From assembly GCF_019145435.1 (NCBI RefSeq), contig NZ_JAHSTS010000001.1, positions 337,501 to 401,500 of the forward strand: a stretch of 64,000 nt of DNA, given 5' to 3'. The notes under the pieces are model-generated. The model was not told the DNA's origin and did not search any database. It saw only the letters and a list, made by a program, of their open reading frames with translations. Each line of letters opens with the position of its first letter. Position 1 is the first letter of the stretch. Positions 1 to 11,766 of this stretch are shown here, piece by piece. The DNA is from Pseudomonas ekonensis. GTDB taxonomy: Bacteria > Pseudomonadota > Gammaproteobacteria > Pseudomonadales > Pseudomonadaceae. A program made the position numbers and the translations under genes.

Positions 1-2592
<2,592 letters not shown>

Positions 2593-2738
2593 ATAACACC
2601 CAAGCAATTTGCGAACCCGGAAGGGGCCAGATTGCGGTGTGTGGAGACGAAAGAACCGAAAGTTCGCCAAACCCACAAAGCTGTCACATACCCATTCGTC
2701 GGCACGGGCTCTCAGGGCGCGGACCGGCACACAGAATT
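2593..2738 (+). other. 23S-5S spacer
   Basis: This is the transcribed spacer between the 23S and 5S genes. No tRNA or reading frame is supported in it. It would be removed during rRNA processing. Confidence 0.7.
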
Positions 2739-2857
2739 TCTTGACGACCATAGAGCGTTGGAACCACCTGATCCCATCCCGAACTCAGAAGTGAAACGAT
2801 GCATCGCCGATGGTAGTGTGGGGTTTCCCCATGTGAGAGTAGGTCATCGTCAAGATT
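2739..2857 (+). rRNA. rrf: 5S ribosomal RNA
   Basis: The 5S rRNA gene starts about 147 nt after the 23S end. The terminal stem is visible: TCTTGACGA near 2739 pairs with TCGTCAAGA ending near 2855. The internal loop sequence CCCGAACTCAGAAGTGAAAC is the usual gammaproteobacterial 5S core. The exact ends are uncertain by one or two bases. Confidence 0.95.
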
Positions 2858-2866
2858 AAATTCCGG

Positions 2867-2899
2867 AACCCCAACTGCGAAAGCGGTTGGGGTTTTGTT
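2867..2899 (+). terminator. rRNA operon terminator
   Basis: An inverted repeat AACCCCAAC / GTTGGGGTT is followed by a T-rich run (TTTTGTTTT) immediately after 5S. This is the expected shape of a rho-independent terminator closing the rRNA operon. Confidence 0.85.
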
Positions 2900-3003
2900 T
2901 TGCCCGCAGGAAAGTTTTGTTAGCGTACGCAGAACAAATTTGCACAGTTATTTTCGAATAAGAACACTAAAATAGACCCCTCTTTTTCGGAGCCAGTGCC
3001 CTT

Positions 3004-3663
3004 ATGTCTGATTCGGTTGACGCCCCCGGGCTGTCAGATTTACCGCTGGATGACTTGGTGGCCTGCCATGAGTGCGACTTGCTGATGCGCAAGCCGAAGC
3101 TTGCCCATGGCGAGAAAGCCCTTTGCCCCCGCTGCGGCTACGAGCTGTACGCCCATCGCCACAACGTGGTGCAGCGCAGCCTTGCTCTGGTCGTGGCGGC
3201 CTTGCTGCTTTATGTGCCGGCGAACTTTCTGCCCATCATGCAGCTCAATGTACTCGGGCAATCGTCGCAGGACACGGTCTGGAGCGGCGTCGTCGGTCTT
3301 TTCGACACCGACATGCGCGGTGTCTCGATTGTCGTGTTCCTGTGCAGCATGGCGATTCCGCTGCTCAAGCTGCTGTGCCAATTGATGGTGTTGCTGACGA
3401 TCCGCTTCAATGTCGGACGCAGCTACGGCCTGCTGCTCTATCGGATCTACCACCACATGCGGGACTGGGGAATGCTTGAGGTTTACCTCATGGGCGTGCT
3501 GGTGGCGATCGTCAAGCTGGCGGACATGGCGGCGATCACCGTCGGCCTCGGCCTGATGTGCTTCATCGGTTTGCTGTTGGTTCAGGTCTGGCTGGAGGTG
3601 GTGATGTCACCGCATCAAATCTGGCAGGCGTTATCAGGAGAGGATGCCCATGCGGGCGATTGA
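3004..3663 (+). CDS. pqiA: Paraquat-inducible protein A-like membrane protein (first half)
   Basis: A 219-residue integral membrane protein of the PqiA/LetA family. These proteins work with an MCE protein in moving lipids between the inner and outer membranes. A cytoplasmic zinc-ribbon-like head is visible as two Cys pairs (C21/C24 in CHEC, C41/C44 in CPRC), followed by about four hydrophobic segments and the family motif YVPANFLPIM near residue 70. E. coli PqiA carries two such units in one roughly 417-residue chain; here they are separate overlapping genes, as commonly seen in pseudomonads. The start has a GGAG at 2989. It heads a three-gene operon with 3650 and 4257. The distinction between PqiA and LetA cannot be made from this protein alone. 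Confidence 0.9.
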   Translation: MSDSVDAPGLSDLPLDDLVACHECDLLMRKPKLAHGEKALCPRCGYELYAHRHNVVQRSLALVVAALLLYVPANFLPIMQLNVLGQSSQDTVWSGVVGLFDTDMRGVSIVVFLCSMAIPLLKLLCQLMVLLTIRFNVGRSYGLLLYRIYHHMRDWGMLEVYLMGVLVAIVKLADMAAITVGLGLMCFIGLLLVQVWLEVVMSPHQIWQALSGEDAHAGD

Positions 3664-4273
3664 TGCAGGCATTCTGATCTGTGCCGAATGCCACGAACTG
3701 AACAGGCAGGAGGCCGGCACCGATGAGCAGACGTGCACGCGTTGCGGAGCGCTGGTTCACGCCCGGCGTCCGAACAGCCTGGCGCGCACCTGGGCGCTGC
3801 TGATCACGGCCGCGATCATCTACATTCCGGCCAACGTGCTGCCGATCATGACCGTCAGCGCGTTGGGCCAGGGCGAGCCCGCCACGATCATGTCCGGCGT
3901 GATCCAACTGGTGCAGCACGGGATGATCCCGATCGCGGCGGTGGTGTTCATCGCCAGCATCCTGGTGCCGACGTTCAAGCTGGTGGGCATCGCCCTGCTG
4001 CTGTTTTCCGTACAGCGGCACCAGCCGTTGTCCGCACGTCAGCGAATCTGGATGTACCGCTTCATCGAGTTCATCGGCCGCTGGTCGATGCTCGACATTT
4101 TTGTGATCGCCATTCTGGTGGCGGTCGTCAACTTCGGCCGGCTCGCCAGCGTCGAAGCCAATCTCGGCGCCGTCGCCTTCGCCAGTGTGGTGATCCTGAC
4201 GATGCTCGCCGCTGTCACTTTCGATCCCCGACTGATTTGGGACAACACGGAGTCGGATGCCGACCATGACTGA
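3650..4273 (+). CDS. pqiA: Paraquat-inducible protein A-like membrane protein (second half)
   Basis: A 207-residue paralogue of the upstream gene with the same architecture. It has CAEC (C11/C14) and CTRC (C29/C32) metal-binding pairs, then hydrophobic segments with the motif YIPANVLPIM. It overlaps the upstream stop by 14 nt and the downstream MCE gene by about 17 nt, so the three are translated as one unit. An ATG at 3644 is also in frame, but the AGGAG at 3636-3640 is only 3 nt from it. The ATG at 3650 has 9 nt spacing and is preferred. Together the two PqiA-like proteins probably form the inner-membrane partner of the MCE protein. Confidence 0.9.
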   Translation: MRAIDAGILICAECHELNRQEAGTDEQTCTRCGALVHARRPNSLARTWALLITAAIIYIPANVLPIMTVSALGQGEPATIMSGVIQLVQHGMIPIAAVVFIASILVPTFKLVGIALLLFSVQRHQPLSARQRIWMYRFIEFIGRWSMLDIFVIAILVAVVNFGRLASVEANLGAVAFASVVILTMLAAVTFDPRLIWDNTESDADHD

Positions 4274-6569
4274 TTTGCCTGTAGCGAAAACCCGACCGGC
4301 CTCGAACTGGTCCGCCATTTGGGTGCTGCCCCTGATCGCCCTGATCATCGGCGGCTGGCTCGGCTGGCGTGCCTACAATGAGACCGGCATCGAGATCCAG
4401 GTGCGCTTCGAAAGCGGCGAGGGCATTCAGGCCAACAAGACCGAAGTGTTTTACAAAGGCATGACGGTCGGCAAGGTGAAGGCCCTCAAGCTCGACGACG
4501 AAGGCAACTCCAAAGGCGTGATCGCCACGATCGAGATGAACAAGGATGTCGGGCAGTACCTCAAGACCAGCACCCGTTTCTGGCTGGTCAAGCCGAGCGT
4601 GAGCCTGGCCGGTATCACCGGCCTGGAAACCCTGGTCTCCGGCAACTACGTGGCCATCAGCCCGGGCGAAGGGGAGCCGACCCGCAAGTTCACGGCCCTG
4701 GCCGAAGAGCCGCCGCTGTCCGATTCGCAACCGGGGCTGCACCTGACCATCAAGGCGGATCGCCTCGGCTCGCTGGACCGCGGCAGCCCGGTGTTCTACA
4801 AGCAGATCAAGGTCGGCCAGATCAAAAGCTACCTGCTGTCCGAAGACCAGAACACCGTCGAGCTCAAAGTGTTCATCGAACCGGCCTACGCTAAACTGGT
4901 GCGCAAGCACACGCGGTTCTGGAACGCCAGCGGCATCAGCATCGACGCCAACCTGTCCGGCGTGAAGGTGCGCAGCGAATCCCTGGCCAGCATCGTCGCC
5001 GGCGGCATCGCGTTCGCCACCCCGGAGAACCGCAAGGACAGCCCGCCCACCGACCCGAGCCTGCCGTTCCGCCTCTACGAGGATTTCGACGCCGCAGCCG
5101 CCGGGATCCGGGTGAAGGTCAAGCTCAGCGACTACGAAGGTTTGCAGGCCGGCCGCACGCCGGTGATGTACAAGGGCATCCAGGTCGGCAACCTCAAGGC
5201 GCTGAAGATCGATCCGGATCTGTCCACCGCCACCGCCGAACTGACCCTCGACCCGTTGGCCGAAGACTATCTGGTGGCCGGTACGCAGTTCTGGGTGGTC
5301 AAGCCGTCGATTTCCCTGGCCGGCATCACCGGCCTGGAAGCCTTGGTGAAAGGCAACTACATCGCAGTGCGTCCGGGCGAGAAGGGCGCGGCGCCGCAGC
5401 GCGAGTTCGAGGCCCGGCCGAAAGCGCCGCCGCTCGACCTGCGGGCTCCGGGTTTGCACTTGGTGCTGTTCACCGACAACCTGGGTTCGCTGGAGGTCGG
5501 CAGTCCGGTGCTCTACAAGCAGGTCAAGGTCGGTTCGGTGCAGAGCTATCAGTTCTCCAAGACCAAGAAGCAGTTGGTCATCGGCGTGCACATCGAGAAG
5601 GAATACGAAAACCTGGTCAATGCCTCCACCCGTTTCTGGAACGCCAGCGGCGTCACGCTGACGGGCGGGCTGACCAGCGGCATCCAGGTCAAGAGCGAAT
5701 CCCTGCAGAGCCTCATGGCCGGCGGCATCGCGTTCGAGACGCCCCAGGCCAAGGCGCCGTTGCAGAAGCGCATTCCGCGTTTCCGCCTGTTCGCCAACCA
5801 TGACGAGGCGAACCAGAAAGGCGAGGTGGTGACGATCAAGGTAGACCGCGCCGACGGGCTGCGCAGCGGCACGCCGATCCGCTTCAAGGGGCTGGATGTC
5901 GGCAAGGTCGAAAGCGTCGACCTGACGGACGACCTGCAGTCGGTGATCCTGACCGCCCGCATCACCGAAGTGCCGGAGCGCATCGCCCGGGTCGGCAGTC
6001 AGTTCTGGGTGGTCAAGCCGGAGCTGGGGCTGATCAAGACCTCCAACCTGGAGACCCTGGTCACCGGCCAATACCTGGAAGTGCAGCCGGCGGCGAAGAG
6101 CCTCGGGCCGCAGAAGAACTTCGTGGCGCTGGCCAGCCCGCCGGAAGCGGCAAAACAGGAGCCGGGGCTGAGCCTGGTGCTGAGCGCCGCCCGCCGTGGC
6201 TCGCTCAAGCCTGGCGTGCCGGTGACCTACCGAGAAATCACCGTGGGCAAAGTCACCGGCTATGAACTGGGGCAGACCGCAGACCGGGTTCTGGTGCACA
6301 TCCTGATCGAGCCGAAGTACGTGCCGTTGGTGCGCAGCGGCACGCGGTTCTGGAACACCAGCGGCCTGGGCTTCGATTACGGTCTGTTCAAGGGCGTGAC
6401 GGTGCGCACCGAGTCGCTGGAAACCCTGATCCAGGGCGGTATCGCCTTCGCCACGCCGGACGGCGAGCGGATGGGCAGCCCGGCCCGTGCGGAACAGACG
6501 TTCCCGCTGTTCGACAAGTTCGAGGACGAGTGGCTGACCTGGGCGCCGAAGATTCCGCTCGGCAAGTAA
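4257..6569 (+). CDS. pqiB: PqiB/LetB-like protein with six MCE repeats
   Basis: A 770-residue protein anchored by one N-terminal membrane segment (IWVLPLIALIIGGWLGW, about residues 22-38) with a periplasmic body made of MCE domains. Six repeats can be read, beginning near residues 45, 160, 285, 400, 525 and 640. Each has a [FY]xxYK/FKG-VG core followed about 60 residues later by FW. The repeats alternate: odd ones end in FW-VKP-type sequence, even ones in FWN-SG. E. coli PqiB has three MCE domains and LetB (YebT) seven, so this is intermediate and closer to LetB in size. Such proteins stack into tubes that carry phospholipid across the periplasm. An alternative start is ATG 4266. Confidence 0.92.
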   Translation: MPTMTDLPVAKTRPASNWSAIWVLPLIALIIGGWLGWRAYNETGIEIQVRFESGEGIQANKTEVFYKGMTVGKVKALKLDDEGNSKGVIATIEMNKDVGQYLKTSTRFWLVKPSVSLAGITGLETLVSGNYVAISPGEGEPTRKFTALAEEPPLSDSQPGLHLTIKADRLGSLDRGSPVFYKQIKVGQIKSYLLSEDQNTVELKVFIEPAYAKLVRKHTRFWNASGISIDANLSGVKVRSESLASIVAGGIAFATPENRKDSPPTDPSLPFRLYEDFDAAAAGIRVKVKLSDYEGLQAGRTPVMYKGIQVGNLKALKIDPDLSTATAELTLDPLAEDYLVAGTQFWVVKPSISLAGITGLEALVKGNYIAVRPGEKGAAPQREFEARPKAPPLDLRAPGLHLVLFTDNLGSLEVGSPVLYKQVKVGSVQSYQFSKTKKQLVIGVHIEKEYENLVNASTRFWNASGVTLTGGLTSGIQVKSESLQSLMAGGIAFETPQAKAPLQKRIPRFRLFANHDEANQKGEVVTIKVDRADGLRSGTPIRFKGLDVGKVESVDLTDDLQSVILTARITEVPERIARVGSQFWVVKPELGLIKTSNLETLVTGQYLEVQPAAKSLGPQKNFVALASPPEAAKQEPGLSLVLSAARRGSLKPGVPVTYREITVGKVTGYELGQTADRVLVHILIEPKYVPLVRSGTRFWNTSGLGFDYGLFKGVTVRTESLETLIQGGIAFATPDGERMGSPARAEQTFPLFDKFEDEWLTWAPKIPLGK

Positions 6570-6693
6570 CCTTTGCAGGGGGCGACTGCGAGGACGCCAT
6601 CGTCGGATCGCCGCCCGGAGCAAGCCCGCTCCCACGGGATCTGTGTTGCGCACGCGTCCCTGCGGGAGCCAGAGCGAAATCCCCAGTCAAGAA

Positions 6694-6730
6694 AAAGGGC
6701 CGCGATCCATTGGATCGCGGCCCTTTGTTT
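6694..6730. terminator. Bidirectional terminator between pqiB and mksB
   Basis: A long perfect hairpin, AAAGGGCCGCGATCC / GGATCGCGGCCCTTT, with a three-base loop. It has A- and T-rich flanks on both sides and separates two convergent operons. A degenerate REP-like fragment (GGAGCAAGCCCGCTCCCACGG) lies upstream at about 6618-6638. Confidence 0.85.
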
Positions 6731-6749
6731 TGCCTTCAGCCCACGCGGA

Positions 6750-9590
6750 TCAGACCGCGTCCAGCTCCGGCTCGTCGGCTTGCGCGTTGACGGTGGCCTT
6801 CACCACGTCATGGCGGCGGATGTACTTCCAGTCCGCCTCGTCGATGTAGATGCCCGCCGGGCCGCTGCCGCCTTCCAGGTCGATGGCGACACTGGCGCAG
6901 ACCTGCGGCTTCACGCTCGCCAGGATCGGTACGAAGCCCAGCTGCAGGCTGGTCTCCAGCAGCGCGGCCTGGTTCTTTTCGTCGATGTCCGCCGCCTCGT
7001 CGAGGTAGTAAGGCAGACGCACGCGGCCGGCCAGGTCGCGGTCCATCAAGTGCAGCAACAGGTACATGTTGGTCAGCGCCTTGATGGTCATGGTGGTGCC
7101 GTTGGACGCCGCGCCGTCGATGTCGGTGTGGATCACCGGCTGGCCGTTGACCTTGGTGATCTCGAACGCCAGTTCGAACAAGTCCTTGAGGCCGAGCTGG
7201 TTGTGGTTGGCCGCCACCAGCCGCGCCAGGTATTCCTTGGCCTCTTCGTTCTTGTTGTCCTGCTCGGCGCTCTGGCTCAGGTCGAACACCGACAGGGTCT
7301 CGCCTTCCTCGTACTGGCCGGCGCTGTGGATGATCTGGTCGATGTGCTTGAGCGCTTCCTTGTTCGGCGCCAGCACGATGCGAAAGCTTTGCAGGTTGGA
7401 CACCTGACGCTTGTTGATCTCGCGGTTGAACAGCGCCAGCTGGTGTTCGAGGCTGTCGTAGTCGCTGCGGATGTTGCGCAGGGTACGGGCGATGTCGGTG
7501 ACCGCTGCGCGCCGCGCCTTGCCCAGGGTGAGGGCTTCGTCGGTGCGGTGCGCGTAGGCGTTGATCAGCAGCTGCAGGCGGCGCTCCATGTCGTCTTCGC
7601 TGTCGAACTTGGCCACGCCCTTGAGGCGCACCTGGGCGTACAGCGCTTCGATCTGGCCGTCGCAGCGCAGCAGGCCCTGCCAGCTGTCCTGGTAGTCGTT
7701 GAGCAGCGGCAGCAGGTTGTCCATCGAATCGTCGACCGGATCCATGAACGGCGTGCCGAACGGCAGGTCCGCCGGCAGCAGTTGACGGCGGCGCAGGGCG
7801 TCGTCGAGGGTGCGCTGCTTGGCTTCCATGTCGGCGATCTGCCGGCCGACCAGCTGCAGCTTGGCCGACAGCTGCTGGACGCGTTCGGTGAACGCGTCGC
7901 TGGAACGCTTGAGTTCGTCCTGGGCGGCTTCCATCTGCGCCAGTTGCTCGAGCTTGTCGCCTTCCTCGGCGCTCAGGGTCTGGGTGCGGCGGAAGTCTTC
8001 CAGGGCCTTCTGCGCGTCGAGTACCTGCTGGTACAGCGCTTCGGTCTGGGTCTTGCTCGCGGCGCGGTCGGCGGCCACGGCCTGTTGGGTCTTGAGTTGC
8101 TTGAGCTCTTTTTCCAGACGCTCCTTCTGGTCGCGCAGCGCGGCGCGGTCGGCCAGGGCCTGGAGGGCCGGCGGCTCGATGTGCGAGAGGTCGATGGACA
8201 GGCCCGGCACTTCGAAGCGCTCGCCCTTGAAGCCGTCGAGGATCAGTTCCACGGACTTGACCCACTCGCCGTCATCGTCCAGCGCGATGCCGTGTTCGCC
8301 CAGCGGCAGGCTGAACAGCGCGCTGTTGAACAGGCGCATCAGGCGTTCGACGTCCTGCTGGGAGAACTCTTCGCGCAGACGGGCGTAGCTGTTGTTGTCG
8401 GCGTGGTCGAGCTGCTGCTTCACCGACTTCAGGCGTTTTTCCAGATCGCGCAGGCGCTCTTCCAGGTCCTCGGCGCTGAACTGACGGGACTGCGCCAGGG
8501 CGCCGGCCAGTTCGTCGTGGGCGTCCTTGGCGGCCAGCAGTTGTTGTTCCAGCACCTTGACGTCGTCGACCAGGGCAAAGCGGTGCTTGAGCACCGACAG
8601 CTCACCGAGCCAGCGCTGGATGCCGGTGATTTCCCGCTCCAGGCGCATCAGTTCCTGGGTGCCGCCGCGCTGGTCGTTCTGCAGGTCGTCCTGCTCGCGG
8701 CGATAGTGTTCGGCCTGGATCGTCAGCTCTTCCTTGCGCGCGTTGGCGTAGTCCGACCAGGTGCCGAGCAGCGAGTCGAGCAGCGGCGAGAGGCGATGCA
8801 GCTTGCCGCGCAGCACGTCGCGCTGCTTGACGCCGTTGGCCAGGGCCTCGACCAGCGGGCCGGCGGCCACCAGGGAGTTGTAGTCCTGTTCCATGCGGCG
8901 CACGTCGCGGAAGGCTTCTTCGCAGGCGGCGATGTAGTCGACGCTGCCGGAGCGCAGGCTGTGCTCGAACGCGTCGAGGAACAGTTGCTTGAGCTTGGCC
9001 GCGGTGATTTCGCGCATGTGCAGCAGGTTGATGAACAGGGCGCGGAAGGTCTTCAGGCTTTGCTCGTTGGTGGAGCGCAGCGGGATTAGGGTCAGGTCGA
9101 GCGGGATCGACGTGTGGCCGCCGACCAGCAGGCGACGCAGTTCGTCGGGCTTGAGCTCGTAGGCTTTCAGGCCTTCGCGCTCAAGGTTGCTGAACAGCTC
9201 CTTCTGGCGCAGGCAGGTGTCGTCCTTCTGGTAGTGGGCCAGGTCGAGCTTGCCGGCGTAGGCGAAGAACTGGTGGCCGAAGCCGCCGCCCGGGCCGCGG
9301 CCGGCGACGCCGATCACGTGGGGGCCGTGGGGCAGGTTGACTTCGACGAGGATGTAGCTGGTGTCCGAGGCGAAGTAGAAGCGCCGCGACTGCTCCAGGC
9401 TGTACTTGCCGAAGCTCATGTCCGACATGCGCGCCAGGATCGGGAACTGCAAGGCGTTGATCGAGGCGGACTTGCCGAGGTTGTTCGCGCCGTAGACCGA
9501 CAGCGGCTCTTCCAGCGGGAACAGGCCCAGGCTGTAGCCGGCGGTGTTCAAAAGGGCAAAGCGGCGGATGCCGTAGCGTTCCTGGCTCAT
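6750..9590 (-). CDS. mksB: MksB, SMC-like ATPase of the MksBEF condensin
   Basis: A 946-residue SMC-like ATPase. The N-terminal head carries the Walker A sequence GANNLGKS near residues 34-41. Long stretches of charged heptad-like sequence follow (about 240-480 and 490-640), consistent with coiled coils around a hinge. The C-terminal Walker B region is YYLDEAADIDE. This size is shorter than MukB (about 1,486 residues) and fits the MksB class of MukB-like condensins known in P. aeruginosa, which act in chromosome organisation. Its ATG overlaps the mksE stop by 4 nt. It is the last gene of mksF-mksE-mksB. No JetD/MksG-type nuclease gene follows, so a plasmid-defence Wadjet role is not supported here. 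Confidence 0.93.
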   Translation of the reverse strand: MSQERYGIRRFALLNTAGYSLGLFPLEEPLSVYGANNLGKSASINALQFPILARMSDMSFGKYSLEQSRRFYFASDTSYILVEVNLPHGPHVIGVAGRGPGGGFGHQFFAYAGKLDLAHYQKDDTCLRQKELFSNLEREGLKAYELKPDELRRLLVGGHTSIPLDLTLIPLRSTNEQSLKTFRALFINLLHMREITAAKLKQLFLDAFEHSLRSGSVDYIAACEEAFRDVRRMEQDYNSLVAAGPLVEALANGVKQRDVLRGKLHRLSPLLDSLLGTWSDYANARKEELTIQAEHYRREQDDLQNDQRGGTQELMRLEREITGIQRWLGELSVLKHRFALVDDVKVLEQQLLAAKDAHDELAGALAQSRQFSAEDLEERLRDLEKRLKSVKQQLDHADNNSYARLREEFSQQDVERLMRLFNSALFSLPLGEHGIALDDDGEWVKSVELILDGFKGERFEVPGLSIDLSHIEPPALQALADRAALRDQKERLEKELKQLKTQQAVAADRAASKTQTEALYQQVLDAQKALEDFRRTQTLSAEEGDKLEQLAQMEAAQDELKRSSDAFTERVQQLSAKLQLVGRQIADMEAKQRTLDDALRRRQLLPADLPFGTPFMDPVDDSMDNLLPLLNDYQDSWQGLLRCDGQIEALYAQVRLKGVAKFDSEDDMERRLQLLINAYAHRTDEALTLGKARRAAVTDIARTLRNIRSDYDSLEHQLALFNREINKRQVSNLQSFRIVLAPNKEALKHIDQIIHSAGQYEEGETLSVFDLSQSAEQDNKNEEAKEYLARLVAANHNQLGLKDLFELAFEITKVNGQPVIHTDIDGAASNGTTMTIKALTNMYLLLHLMDRDLAGRVRLPYYLDEAADIDEKNQAALLETSLQLGFVPILASVKPQVCASVAIDLEGGSGPAGIYIDEADWKYIRRHDVVKATVNAQADEPELDAV

Positions 9591-10288
9591 TCGCCATACT
9601 CCTGTTCTTCGGCAATGGCCCGGGCCAGTGCGTCTTCTTCGCTTTCGTCCTCGAATTCGGACAGGTCAAGCGGGTCGTCGGTGGCCAGAAACTTCGCTTC
9701 GGCCGCAGCGTCGATCAGCACCGGCGCCGGCAGCGGCAGGACGCTGTGGACGCTGGCCGCCAGGTCACGGTCCTGCTGCACCGACAGGCACACGTCGAGA
9801 AACCGGTGCATCGGCGGCAGGAAGCGGTACACGCCGTTCTCTTCGCTGGCGAAGCCGAGCTGGGTCATGCGGCGCATGATCTTCTCTTCGAGTTCGTCCT
9901 GGGTCTGCACTTCGGCCTGGATGAACAGGTCACGGTACTTTTCCAGCAGCGACGGCAGTTCCTCGCGGCCGAGGCTGCCGCCGTCGAGCACGGCGATCGG
10001 GTCGCGGCCCTGGTCGGCCAGGTGCTCGACGAGGATGAAGGTGAACAGCGCCAGGCGCTGGGCGGTCTTGTTCACCGCGGCGGCGGCCATGTCCGGCACG
10101 AAGTAGTAGAAGCCGCGGGTGTCGCAGACCAGCTCGAAGCCCAGGGCCTTGAACAGCGTGCGGTACTGGTCCTGGAAGTTCGACAGTTGCGCGTACAGCT
10201 CCGGATCGCGGCGGCTGACGTGGTAGCCCTTGAACAGTTCGCGGAAGATCGGCGCGAGTTGGGACAGTTCGGATAGATCAAGATGCAT
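9587..10288 (-). CDS. mksE: MksE condensin subunit
   Basis: A 233-residue accessory subunit of the MksBEF condensin, equivalent to MukE. It is expected to bind the kleisin and modulate the ATPase ring. The chosen start gives MHLDLSELSQLAPIF; upstream in-frame codons overlap too far into mksF. The protein is largely helical in composition and has an acidic C-terminus (SEFEDESEEDALARA). Position between the kleisin and SMC genes, and overlaps of 11 nt with mksF and 4 nt with mksB, support the assignment more than any single motif. Confidence 0.9.
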   Translation of the reverse strand: MHLDLSELSQLAPIFRELFKGYHVSRRDPELYAQLSNFQDQYRTLFKALGFELVCDTRGFYYFVPDMAAAAVNKTAQRLALFTFILVEHLADQGRDPIAVLDGGSLGREELPSLLEKYRDLFIQAEVQTQDELEEKIMRRMTQLGFASEENGVYRFLPPMHRFLDVCLSVQQDRDLAASVHSVLPLPAPVLIDAAAEAKFLATDDPLDLSEFEDESEEDALARAIAEEQEYGE

Positions 10289-11573
10289 GAGAAGTACCTG
10301 CAGAGAGGGGGCTCGCAGCATCCTCGGCGGCTGGGTCGCGGGCCGAGAGCAGGGCGAAGGAGCGCAGGCTGACCCGGTGCTCGTGAGTGTGGTATTCGCG
10401 GCGTTCCAGACGCTCGCGCTTGAAGCGTTTCTCCCGCGACAGGCGCGAGAACCAGTAGAGCAGTTCGTCGGTGGCGCCGTCCGGCTCCTGCTCCAGCAGC
10501 CAGTTCATCAGGTCCGGCATCGGCAGGGCTTCTTCGCAGCGGTCGACCATTTCGCGCACGGTGCGCGGCGCCCGCGGGGCGTCGCCGCCCTTGGCGGTCT
10601 TGTGGGCCTTGGGGAAGCGCGCCGGTTTCGGCTCGAAGCGGGCGAGGGCGTACACGTAGGCCTCGACCTGGCTGGCGCTGCCCAGGAACGTGCTCTGCGG
10701 ACGGGTGAACAGCGGCATCGCCGCCTGCGGCACGGCGTCGAGGCCCTTGCGCCGGATCGCCGCCAGGGCGAGGGCGGCGCCGCGGGTCACGGCGTTGTGC
10801 CGGCGGGCCTCTTCGCGCAGCGGCAGCAGCAGTTCGCGGGCGTGGCGCAGGGTGAGCTGGGCGCTGGTCTGCATCTCGAGGATGCGCGCGTGGGTGCGCA
10901 GCAGCATGTCGTCATCGACCAGATGGCCCAGGCGCTGCTGTTCGCTGAGCATCTTGAGCAGCACGGTCTCGACTTTGCGCACGCCCTGTTCGAAGGCGCC
11001 GTCGGCGTTGACCAGGTCGATCATCGGCTCGACGTACTCGTCCCAGGTCGCCAGCACTTCGGCGTAGCGCTGGCGCAGCGGGATCTGCCGGTCGCTGGTC
11101 TTGGCCCGTTCGGCCACGGCCACCAGGGCCTGCTCGTCGTTGTCGAGCTTCTTCAGGACGTCGCGCACGCGCATGTCGAGCAGACGCAGCTGGCGGGCGA
11201 GGTCATTGCCGTCGCGGATCTCGAAGGCGTCCTGGATGTAGCCGGCCAGGCGTTCGAGGTGGCGCAGGTAGGCTTCGATCTCCAGGCACAGGCCCAGGCG
11301 GTGTTCGCGGCGCAGGTAGGCGAGGAAGTCGTGGATCTGCGCGTTGAGCTCGAATCGGTTCGGGCTTTTGGCCACGGGCACCAGAATGTCGAGGCGGATC
11401 CACACGTCGAGCAGGTGGGTGATGTCCTGCGGCGTGCTTTCCAGTTGCTGGGCGGCCAGTTGCGTGCGCAGTTCGTTGAGGCTCAGGGTGCCTTGGTCGA
11501 AGTGCTCGCACAGTGGCTCCAGAAGTGCCCAGTGTTCAGCGAGGGCGCGCAAGACGCGCTTGGGTTCGATCAT
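10278..11573 (-). CDS. mksF: MksF kleisin subunit
   Basis: A 431-residue MukF-like kleisin, first gene of the condensin operon, expected to bridge the MksB heads. The start MIEPKRVLRALAEHW was chosen because upstream codons encode unrelated low-complexity sequence. The N-terminal part resembles a winged-helix fold region and the middle is strongly helical (about 130-290). Size is close to E. coli MukF (440 residues). Naming follows the F-E-B order used for P. aeruginosa. Confidence 0.88.
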   Translation of the reverse strand: MIEPKRVLRALAEHWALLEPLCEHFDQGTLSLNELRTQLAAQQLESTPQDITHLLDVWIRLDILVPVAKSPNRFELNAQIHDFLAYLRREHRLGLCLEIEAYLRHLERLAGYIQDAFEIRDGNDLARQLRLLDMRVRDVLKKLDNDEQALVAVAERAKTSDRQIPLRQRYAEVLATWDEYVEPMIDLVNADGAFEQGVRKVETVLLKMLSEQQRLGHLVDDDMLLRTHARILEMQTSAQLTLRHARELLLPLREEARRHNAVTRGAALALAAIRRKGLDAVPQAAMPLFTRPQSTFLGSASQVEAYVYALARFEPKPARFPKAHKTAKGGDAPRAPRTVREMVDRCEEALPMPDLMNWLLEQEPDGATDELLYWFSRLSREKRFKRERLERREYHTHEHRVSLRSFALLSARDPAAEDAASPLSAGTSHAS

Positions 11574-11766
11574 CGGAATGGCCGGCTGGTTGGCGGATAA
11601 AAGCCGCGATTGTACTGCATCGCGCGCGGTGCGATTCATTCTCGGGACGGGCTGTCGCATTCTTTGGTGAACGGACACCGGTCAAGGCTATCGATCAACA
11701 GCAAGCGATCTTGAGCGAACGGCGGTAGAATCAGCGCACTTTAAGTTATCCACAAGTGGCCGACCC

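Noticed and set aside
4215..6653. Long antisense frame (about 812 codons) opposite the MCE protein gene
   Set aside because: Composition is a mirror of the high-GC sense gene, with no recognisable domain; the sense frame has clear MCE repeats and operon context.
6573..9089. Long plus-strand frame (about 838 codons) opposite mksB
   Set aside because: It is antisense to a convincing SMC-like gene, its residues are Val/Gln/Leu-rich low-complexity sequence, and it crosses the terminator at 6694-6730.
6750..11573. Wadjet anti-plasmid defence system
   Set aside because: No JetD/MksG-type gene accompanies the MksFEB operon, so the defence reading has no support.
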